Assembly: GCA_001972305.1 (NCBI GenBank) | Contig: BDDD01001632.1 | Coordinates: 155,739-219,738, forward strand | Source: Cephalotus follicularis | Taxonomy: Eukaryota > Streptophyta > Magnoliopsida > Oxalidales > Cephalotaceae | DNA length: 64,000 nucleotides | Direction of reading: 5' to 3' | Part shown: positions 55,810 through 64,000 of the stretch, in pieces | Layout of the letters: each line of letters begins with the position of its first letter | How positions within the stretch are numbered: the first letter of the stretch is position 1 | Position numbers and translations under genes: made by a program | The notes under the pieces: model-generated | Seen by the model: only the letters and a program-made list of their open reading frames with translations | Told to the model about the DNA's origin: nothing | Database searches by the model: none

Positions 55810-57262
55810 GGAGGAAAGACGTCGATGTCTTTCCTCGACGCGTCGAAGTTCATTGCCCCAAAAGCGTCGAGGTTTATCTTCAAGGTCAGTGCTTGCAACA
55901 GTACAAATCGCGTCAACGTTTTTCTATAGGCGTCGATGCCTTCGAGTCAAAATCCTTGGGCGTCGATGTCCATCACAACGCATCGACGTTTAAGGTAGGA
56001 ACCTTAGCACGTCCACGCGTCATGAGCAAGACTTAATGCACAGTAACGAAAGGCGTTGATGCCTTCAATAGGCGTCGATGTCTAAGTGGTACCAGCAGGT
56101 ATCACTTCGTCCAATCTCCATTTCCAAGGAAGAAAACATCCTCCATCCACACATGCACTTCAAGATACATTACTCACAGTGTAACGTGCACAACAGGTTA
56201 TTCACATGTATAACCAGATCATCAATCCATCAAAGTCCACAAGTCCAAAAGCAACATTGCAGTTCTGTAAATGTTTGAAATAGACATCGACGCTTAACTA
56301 AGACGTCGACGTCTATTGCCTTATCGTATAAAGACATCGATGCTTATCGCAAAAGCATCGATGTTCAAGAGTCCAGAACACTGTCTCTTCCATACAACAA
56401 CCAAACAGGGGCATAAAATGCAATTATACATGCAGTCTAACATGGAGAATTTGACATGCATACATAATCCACTTAACCAGACGTTCATATCATCAAACAA
56501 ACATCCAAACCAACCTCAAAACAGGCATGCAATTCATCCATTTTATTCATAGAAAGACATTAGTTGAACTCAAAAGTGCACATATACTTCCCTTACCTCT
56601 GGTTTCAAGTTAGAAACCTTGAAAGTCCACCTCTTTGTGTTCCAAGGGTTGATCACAGCAGTTCCAAGGTTGTCCCGTTGCTGCAAGCCTCCAGCTCCAA
56701 GTTTCCCAAAGCTCCACTCATCCAGCAATGGAGGAAGTGTTTATCTCTCCTCACTGTTCTCCTTAACACTCAGGTGTTTTAACCAGACAAGCAGGGAAGA
56801 GAGAGCATTTATGCTAGGGAACTCTCTCCCCTCATCACTATTCCCGTGCATGCATTTGCAGGCTCCATTTCCCCATTCCTTCTCTCCCCGTTTTCTTCTT
56901 TCTTTTTTGATCTTTTCCCTTGTTGTTTTCTGCATTTGCAGGTGAAGATGTGTGCCCTTTTGCATGCACAAGGTTAAGGACACGTTCTGTTGCATGCCTG
57001 GTAACATTCCAGCATGCACAACACGTTGCTTCTGGTGCCTGCAAATGCCTTGGATTTCCCTTCCCTTGCACGTTATTCTGTCAGTTCATAACGTGACTGA
57101 TATTCCTCTTAAAGACGTCGACGCCTTCTATAGACATCGATGTCTTTTCCTTTTTCGTACGAGGGCGTCAATGCCTTCGTCTGCATCGACGTGCGTGTTC
57201 ATGCATTTACGTGTGCCCTTTGCGCCCATAGGCGTCGATGTCTTTACAAAGACATCGACGTG
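55810..57262. repeat. GTCGAC-type palindrome arrays 12a-c
   Basis: Three groups: nine copies at 55816-56085, four at 56282-56365 (including GACGTCGACGTC at 56300) and six at 57113-57262. The second and third groups are separated by about 750 bp of LTR leader sequence. Confidence 0.82.
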
Positions 57263-58307
57263 TTTAGTCCAAAACTGCATCGTTTTGTCTCTAATTGCAC
57301 CTCTTAGAAAATCCTTATCATTCCAATCATTCCCTCTTCCAAAATCTAACTTTTAAGTTTTTGGATAGCATCATCTAGGTCAAAAATCATGCCATTCCCA
57401 TAAATTCAATAATAGTATTTCAATGAAATTGAAATATTACATTGTACAAAAATCTTGGGCGTTACACTTGTATAGCTGAGACGAGCTTAGCGGGGGAAAA
57501 TTTTTAAGGCTAAGGTGGTTTCCTTAAGTTTTTGGAGTGTTACCCGTGGTGGTAGGGTGCCCCCGGGTAAGGTTGCTTTGGAGTATGACCCCGAGAAGCA
57601 GTCCTCGGGTAGATACTAGGGAAGGCTTGTTAGAAGAAGGCCCGGGATGGGCATAAGTTTGTTGATAGTGTTTAAGGTAAGCTGTGCGTTTTGATGTTAG
57701 TTGTGTTGTTGAGTTGAGCATGTTTGTATGCCGGGGGACAACAATATGTATGCGTGGTCTCCAGGGGAGTTTAAGTGGGCACGTGAGGCGTGCGTGGGTT
57801 TCTCCCCAGGCGCTTATGTTGTTTTCTCTCTGGGCGTTAGTTATGCGCAGCATTTTGGAACTTGGGCTAAGGGTGTTTTAGCCTAGGAAGGAGCAAGACC
57901 CGAGTACAAGGTGTGTCCCCGGGCATGTTGGACCACAGGTGGTTAAGTGTGCTCGTGAGTTGCACGTGTGTGCTCTCCCTGGGTATGCTTTGCGCATTAT
58001 GTTAAGTGGCCATGTGAGGAGCACGTGGGGCTTAAGTGATGCGGAGCATTTTGGAGCCTTGGTTAAGTGAAGCTTTGGGCTTAAGTGATACGGCGTGTTT
58101 GGAGCTTTGGTTTTAAATGGTGCGCGGGGCATGAGCAGGAGAGGAGTTGGATCCTCTGCCCTGGCTGCCCTGTTAGCTGCGCGCCCAGCCCAGCCCAGGC
58201 TTTCTCCTCTAGCAGTTACAGTTTAAGAGGGTTGTTGGCAAGAGGAGAGCCATACCCGGTCAGGGCACGTGTCTCATAGAGTTAGCGGGAACGGGTCCTG
58301 ACAGCAT

Positions 58308-58319
58308 GGTATCAGACCG
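58308..58319 (+). other. Primer-binding site of the TR-GAG element
   Basis: TGGTATCAGACC, one base from the tRNA-Met complement TGGTATCAGAGC, four bases after the LTR end. Confidence 0.85.
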
Positions 58320-58439
58320 AGGTTTGCGTTTCCTTGTGCTTTCTTTGTTAGCTAGTGGGGTATCATGTGGGTTGCATTCATGCATTGCATATAGGTTACG
58401 ACGTTTTCGTGACACATTAGCATGTTGTTGTAGAAGACG

Positions 58440-59803
58440 ATGCCACCTAAGACACGTAGCGGAGGTCGTGCAGATCGCGGCAGAGGTTGTGGCAGAGGCA
58501 GAGGAAGAGCGATTCCTTGCCAGACAGTGGAGCAAGAGGTTCCTATGGAAGCGCTAGAGGAACAAGAGCATGTGGAAGTTGAAGAGCAGGGAGTGCAGCA
58601 GGTACCGGAGGAGCCTATTCCAGCAGCGCAGTCAGCCTCGCGTATGCCTCCTCCAGCACCTACCAGTGGACCTACAGAGATGATGCAGGTGATGACGAGC
58701 TGGGCTCAAACTATGGGTTTGGTCAGACCTCAACCTCTTCCTGTGGAATGCATGCAACAGCTGGGAGAAACATCCTTCGAGGGAACAGGAGACCCCATGG
58801 ATGCAGATGCGTGGTTGAGCCGCCTAGAAGAGATCTTCGTTCAGTTGGAGATAGCAAAGGACACGAGGGCAAGAAATGCCTCTTTCTTTCTTGCAAGAGG
58901 TGCACGAAGATAGTGGGATGCTCTGGTAGCTCAGCACGAGAGCTTTGTAGAGATCACGTGGGAGAAGTTCAAGAAGGAGTTTAGATAGTACTTCTTCCCA
59001 CCCACTTTCATCAAAGAGAAGAGAAAGGAGTTTTTGTATCTGCGGCAAGGTAATGGGACTGTATCTCAGTATGAGTATCGTTTTATGGACTTGTCTCATT
59101 TTGCTCCAGCCCTGGTAGCAGATCAAGAGGAGCGATGTCAGAAGTTTCTTGAGGGCCTTAAACCCAAGATCAGACATATGGTGTCCGTCACCCCGTGGTT
59201 GGTGTTTGGAGACTTGGTGGAAGCTTCCAAGAGAGTGGAGTCGAGCCTGGCAGACCAGAGGATGTGTCAAGAGCAAGGACAGAAGAGATCCTCATCTCAG
59301 TTCGAGCAAGCAGAGAACCCCTCCAAGGCTCAGAAGCAGTGGGGACCTCAGACAACGCCAGAGGAGGAGCTTCTCAGCAGACACAGACGGCTCCAGTTGC
59401 TAGCAATGTTCAAGGGAGTTCTTATCAAGGCAACAAGGCCCCTCAGTGTGAAGTTTGTGGAAAGCTGTATTCAGGAGAATGGAAGAAGGGAAGCACTGCA
59501 TGTTACAGGTGCGGCAAGGAAGGGCACATGAAGAGAGATTGCCCTCAGCAATCTCTTGGTGAAGCGATGACGCCTGTGGCAGCACCTGTGAGGAAGCAGA
59601 CCACGGCCAGTGGTATGACCCAATCATCTCATCCATCAGGAGAGCAGAGAACGAGATATACATCACCCCACACCAGTACAGCCAAAGTTGGTGGTAGCAG
59701 ACCAGGGGCTACAGCAAGAGTTTACTCTCTTCACACAGGGACAGATATGACAGCGCCAGATATGCCACTAGGTGAGATCTTACGTCATGTGTTTCTTCTT
59801 TAG
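58440..59803 (+). pseudogene. Gag of the TR-GAG element
   Basis: Starts MPPKTRSGGRADRGRG, then a proline/glutamate-rich region, then the gag core FEGTGDPMDADAWLSRLEEI and YLRQGNGTVSQYEYRFMDLS. Stops at 58911-58913 and about 58984 and a frameshift near 59355 break it. The C-terminus has a complete zinc knuckle CYRCGKEGHMKRDC near 59496, preceded by a degraded CEVCGKLYSG. The frame ends with ARVYSLHTG and a stop at 59803, roughly where gag would join protease in a full element. Gag would let the RNA be packaged with proteins from a related autonomous gypsy element. Confidence 0.9.
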
Positions 59804-59931
59804 TAGGATAAGTTAAGTTATAGTATCTGTTAGTTAAGCATAGTTGCAGAGAAGCCAGAGAAGATAGAACAGTTTTTCCTAAGGTTTGACTTGAGGAATT
59901 TTGAGGACAAAATTTTTTAAGGTGGGGAGGT
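59804..59931 (+). other. Gag to LTR spacer with polypurine tract
   Basis: Contains TTTGAGGACAAAATTTTTTAAG, the usual end of gypsy pol reading regions, and then GGTGGGGAGG directly before the LTR. The pol 3' end context is therefore kept although pol itself is absent. The longest frame is shorter than 20 codons. Confidence 0.75.
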
Positions 59932-62700
59932 TGTAACGCCCCGTTGCTGTTTTGGAGCCTAAGAGAAAACTTTTACTATGGTGTATAATTTTTTTATGGG
60001 CTTTGGACTTAATTTGAGAAAGAGAAGAAGGTTAAGTGTTATTTGTGTTATAAGCCCAAGTGTAAAGCATGATTAGTTATAGTTGGAAGACCTAAGTGCA
60101 AAGCTTCTTGAGGAAGATTCCAACTTCCAAGACAAAAGACGGCTTAAGTTGGGATTAGTGTGGAGACTTTTTGAGTTGTAGCCATCCTTTCTTCTAACTT
60201 CAGCAGAGAGTTTAGAGAGTTTTAGAGAGAGAGAGTTCTAGTTTTCTTCTTCTTCTTCGTTCTTGCACCTGGACCAGTAGCAGTTGAAGCTTCCAAGCGC
60301 AGCAGTGGAAGAAGCAGACAAGGTAAAGGAAAGAAGCAGTCAACCAGAGGAAGAGCGTAGCAAAAAAGAAGTGACGTTAACGTCCAAGGAAGTAGCAAGA
60401 ACTGTGAGTGGGACATCCTTTCTATGTTTCTAGTTGTTTTATGATTTTCTTGATAACACTTCAGTTTCTAACCTCCAGTACAGTGAGAGATTTCTAACGG
60501 GTATTTGTTTCCCTAGCGTCTTTGTATGTTTCCTTTGACAGAAGAGAGAGAAAGAGGGTTTCTCGAGCACTAGAGCTCAAGTTCTTTAAGTGAAATAGTA
60601 ACTTTCCAATAAGGTAACGCGTACGTACTCAACCCCACTCCTCAGCCTACTATTGTCTATGATGGTAAGTTGAGTGAGTCTGCCCCCATGCTCTACCCGG
60701 ATCTCCTTTATACTATTGTCTATGATGGTGTTTCGGGTATGAGTACAGCCGAGCACTATGTACATAGCTTCAACCTCCTCGGTCTACTATTGTCTATGAT
60801 AGGAAGCCAGGCGATACTATCCCCAGGTCCTACCTGGATCTCCTTCACGCTATTGTCTATGATGGTGTTTAGGTTTTGAGTACAGCAGAGCTAAGTTGCA
60901 AAAATAAAGAATAGAGCCTTTCAGTAAGTCTTCTAGAAGAGGACTTTATCCTCGGCAGTTATGCCATCATCCCAGATAAGAAAGTAAAGCAAAGAATAGC
61001 AAGCATAGAAGGGAACCATGGGTTCTCGGCAGTTACTACCAAGCAGGCTTCGGTCTAGATCAGCTCAGCGCCATCATAAGTTTGCAACTATATTATGTAA
61101 CCAGCAGGCTTCGACCTAGATCAGCATAGCAAAGAAAAGCCAGTTCCTAGCTTAGTTGTTCTCCTCGGGTGTTTAGCCGGGACGGACCCCAGTTCTTTAT
61201 CAGATATATTTCTTTTTATCAGTTGTACTCTTAAGTTTATTTCAGCGTTTATGAACGTTCTAGAACGAGCTAAGCAGAAAAAAGAGTAAGTTTTTCAAGT
61301 ACTTTGAGCGTTTCTTTATTGTATGCCATGAGATACACTTGTTTACAGTTTTTTCCCCAGTTGGGATAGCTTTTCATGCTAATGGTAAGCTTTCTTTCAG
61401 CACATTCATTTTTAAGAATGTACCAGAGGATGTTTTGTTCTCATTCACTTAGTCAGTTGGACTAATTCCCTCACAGACTGTTTTGCAGACTAGCCAGCCG
61501 GAGGAGACCCTCTAGCCCAGCAGTAGATAGCTTTACGAGGTAGTTTTTGAGCTCAGCACCTTGGAACGTCAGCTCGGGTGTTTAGCATTGCATAGCATGG
61601 GGCATTCTTTGTGTTCTGTTACCCTTTGTTTGTAGTAGAGTAGCTGAGAGTTTACCTTTTGTATAGACAGTAAGCTTTGTTATTCTTTTGCCTGCCAGGG
61701 GAGGCAGTGTATCCATACCAGAGGACAAATATGTAATAGTTTTATACTTTCCAGTTATGTTATGGATGTTTTGAGTTGACAGATGTGTTTATGATGTGTT
61801 TTTATGAAGTTTTCATGTTTTGAGTTTTGTGATCCCAGGCCTGGCAGGGGAGCTAGAGAGTCCACGGGCTTGTATAGCGGAGACGAGCTTAGCGGAGGAG
61901 AATAGTTAAGGCTAAGGTGGTTGCCTTAAGTTTTTGGAGTGTTACCCATGGTGGTAGGGTGTCCCCAGGTAAGGTTGCTTTGGAGTATGACCCCAAGAAG
62001 GAGTCCTCAGGTAGACGCCAGGGAAGGCTTGTGAGAAGAAGGCCCGGGATGGGCATAAGTTTGTTGATAGTGTTTAAGGTAAGCTGTGCATTTTGATGTT
62101 AGTTGTGTTGTTGAGTTGAGCAGGTTTGTATGCCGGGGGACAACAATATGTATGCGTGGTCTCCAGGGGAGTTTAAGTGGGCACGTGAGGCGTGCGTGGG
62201 TTTCTCCCCAGGCGCTTATGTTGTTTTCTCCCTGGGCGTTAGTTATGCGCAGGATTTTGGAACTTGGGCTAAGGGTGTTTTAGCCTAGGAAGGAGCAAGA
62301 CCCGGGGACAAGGTGTGTCCCCGGGCATGTTGGACCACAGGTGGTTAAGTGTGCTCGTGAGTTGCACGTGTGTGCTCTCCCCGGGCATGCTTTGCGCGTT
62401 ATGTTAAGTTGCCATGTGAGGAGCATTTGGGGCTTAACTGATGCTGAGCATTTTGGAGCCTTGGTTAAGTGAAGCTTTGGGCTTAAGTGATACGGCGCGT
62501 TTGGAGCTTTGGTTTTAAATGGTGCGTGGGGCATGAGCAGGAGAGGAGTTGGATCCTCTGCCCCGGCTGCCCCTTTAGCTGCGCGCCCAGCCCAGGCTTT
62601 CTCCTCGGGCAGTTACAGTTTAAGAGGGTTGTTGGCAAGAGGAACGCCATCCCCGGTCAGGGCACGTGTCTCGTAGAGTTAGCGGGAACGGGTCCTGACA
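59932..62700 (+). repeat. 3' LTR of the TR-GAG element
   Basis: Starts TGTAACGCCCCG and ends GGGTCCTGACA, 2,769 bp. No GTCGAC-type array was found in it, which makes it a useful negative control within the same window. It carries the CTATTGTCTATGATGG repeats and the uninterrupted CTTGT site. The first 690 bp, lost from the 5' LTR, are CT- and GA-rich near 60180-60370. Confidence 0.92.
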
Positions 62701-63952
62701 AAGTTTCTTTTTCTGAAGTAGAAATCTTTTCAATCAAACATTCATCATTTTTCATATTCAAATTATGATTTTTCAATTCCAAATTTTCTTTAGTTCTATC
62801 CCTAGACATTTTATTTAAAAGTTGATATTCTTTATTAAGATCATTCAAAACATCAATCAATTCATTGTATTTACTTAGAAGATCATTATAGTTAAGAGAT
62901 GAAGAACATACCTCATTATCACCTTCTATAGCCGTAAAAGCTATATTGGCAATTTCTTCATTTTCGTCTTCGTACGAACTTGAATCGTCACTATCTCTTC
63001 AAGTTGCAATCATAGCTTTCTTCTTGTCCTTCTTTTTATTATATTTTGGACAATCCGGTCTTATGTGGCCCGGTTTGTTGCATTCGTAACAAGTTACTTC
63101 TTTTTCTTCTTTGTCACTTTTGCTCGAATCTCCTTTTGATTGGAACTTCTTCAATTGCTTCTTTGAGAAGTTTTTCTTGTCAAGTAGGATTCTTCTTATC
63201 CTTTTTGTAAGCAATGCCATTTCATCTTTGTCTTCATCGCTTTCTTCATCTTTTGATGCTTTCAAAGCGATTGTCTTTTTCTTCGGCTCATTCTTTGCTT
63301 GGTCACTCATTCATAACTCATGTGTCATCAAGGATCCCAGCAAGTCTTCTAAGGGCAACGTTGATAAGTCTTTTGCTTCCTCTATTGCTGTGACTTTTGG
63401 TTCCCATGATTTTGGTAAACACCTAAGTATCTTACTGACAAGTTCATGGTTAGTGTATACCTTTCCAAGACCTTTCAAAGCATTGATAAAATCATTAAAG
63501 CGAGCATACATACTAGAAATGTTTTCATTTTCAGGCATAGTGAAAAGCTCATAATCATGCACTAATCTATTGATTTTAGTGTCATTTACCTGGTTGGTAC
63601 CTTCATAGGTATCCATTAACCTATCCCACATTTCCTTTGCAGAATCAAGGGATGAAACACGATTATACTCACTAGGACTTAATGCACAAAAAATGACATG
63701 CTTTTCCTTAACATTCAATTGAAGCAATTTATAGTCATGATCATTAAACTCGTTGTTCGTTTTCAAATCCCTTTGACCATCAACTAAATTGGTAGGAATT
63801 TCAGGTCCATTTGTGATAATATTCCATTGTTGATAATCCAATGATTGAATGAAAATAGTCATACGAGTTTTCCAATAACTATAATTGTTTCCATCAAAGC
63901 TAGGAGGCTTATTAATAGATTGACTAATATTATCATGAAAAAATGTTTCCAT
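62701..63952 (-). pseudogene. SIRE-type copia gag on the minus strand
   Basis: A gag like that at 28220-29743, reading leftward from the ATG at 63952. It has SINKPPSFDGNNYSYWKTRM, EMWDRLMDTYEGTNQVNDTK and FNDFINALKGLGK, then after a stop at 63311-63313 MSDQAKNEPKKK, the zinc knuckle CYECNKPGHIRPDC near 63070, another stop at 62999-63001, and a coiled-coil-like stretch. The three parts share one frame. It is cut by the TR-GAG element at 62701. The last 48 bases of the window are its leader. Confidence 0.92.
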
Positions 63953-64000
63953 AGAATCAGATTATCTCAATTAAGATTAATGATAACAACTGCTCTAATA

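Larger units (their letters stand above)
54326..57466 (-). mobile_element. Large solo gypsy LTR with TSD
   Basis: On the plus strand it runs from TGTCACACCCGG to GGGCGTTACA, hence minus orientation, 3,141 bp. TSD CTTGT at 54321-54325 and 57467-57471, confirmed by the empty site at 61869-61873. It contains the reverse form of the gypsy LTR box near 54791-54812, two internal repeat blocks and palindrome arrays. The frames at 56078-57356 fall in LTR sequence shared with 3832-5257 and 34824-37666. Confidence 0.95.
53076..58303 (+). repeat. 5' LTR of the TR-GAG element, interrupted
   Basis: Matches 60626-62700, so the first 690 bp or so of the LTR are missing. It ends GGGTCCTGACA. The solo LTR at 54326-57466 interrupts it; the 3' LTR keeps the empty site at 61869-61873. 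It includes four copies of CTATTGTCTATGATGG (53100-53320) and the module AGTCAGTTGGACTAATCCCC near 53902. The frames at 57684-58557 are LTR and leader sequence, not genes. Confidence 0.88.
53076..62700 (+). mobile_element. TR-GAG-like gag-only LTR element
   Basis: Two collinear LTRs (5' truncated, 53076-58303; 3' complete, 59932-62700) flank only 1.6 kb containing a primer site, gag and a polypurine tract. No protease, RT or integrase is present, and the sequence between gag and the 3' LTR is short, so this looks like an organised non-autonomous element and not a random deletion. TR-GAG elements are described in plants; membership here is by structure. It abuts a minus-strand SIRE-type gag on the right. 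Confidence 0.82.

Overview
This window is plant nuclear DNA, almost certainly from a eudicot, and it consists almost entirely of LTR retrotransposons inserted into one another. The evidence is Ty1/copia and Ty3/gypsy (Tekay-type chromovirus) gag, protease, integrase, RT and RNase H fragments, LTRs of 0.4 to over 3 kb with TG...CA ends, 5-bp target-site duplications (TSDs), tRNA-Met-like primer-binding sites and polypurine tracts. No intact host gene was found. Every retroelement coding region carries stops, frameshifts or deletions.

Layout: 1-9182 is a nest in which gypsy element A (pol tail plus 3' LTR, 952-6101, itself holding a solo LTR at 3832-5257) sits in a fragment of LTR B, which sits in a fragment of LTR C, which sits in the gag of Copia1. 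Copia1 is interrupted at 9183-20195 by Copia2 (TSD AGTAC) and ends with its own 3' LTR at 23760. Copia2 holds an exact 2,086-bp duplication around a single N (probable assembly artefact), a long structured leader, and a minus-strand piece of a BRI1-type receptor-kinase gene where its integrase and RT should be. 24384-27007 is another gypsy-like LTR with a solo SIRE-type copia LTR in it. 27008-29743 is the LTR and gag of a SIRE-type copia element. 29744-42447 is a chromovirus without its 5' end (element E), split at 31972-37910 by a large LTR that contains yet another LTR. SIRE integrase/RT resumes at 42448 and is interrupted at 43572 by gypsy element D, which has lost most of pol and half of its 3' LTR. 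53076-62700 is a gag-only LTR element (TR-GAG-like). 62701-64000 is a SIRE-type gag on the minus strand.

Three signals stand out. (1) The Copia2 leader carries three hairpins whose 21-nt apical sequence is nearly invariant while the stems differ in sequence yet still pair, one of them 16 pairs long with many G-U pairs. That is what a conserved RNA structure looks like. (2) Dense arrays of a degenerate palindrome, idealised as AAAGACGTCGACGTCTTT, occur in LTRs of both copia and gypsy families, which otherwise share no LTR sequence. Where a TATA box can be placed, the array lies in U3. (3) A BRI1 N-terminal fragment lies antisense inside Copia2.

How the parts work together: none of the elements looks autonomous. 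Mobility, if any, would depend on proteins from intact relatives elsewhere. The LTRs may still act as promoters or as small-RNA sources. All family assignments come from reading motifs by eye; no database search was possible.
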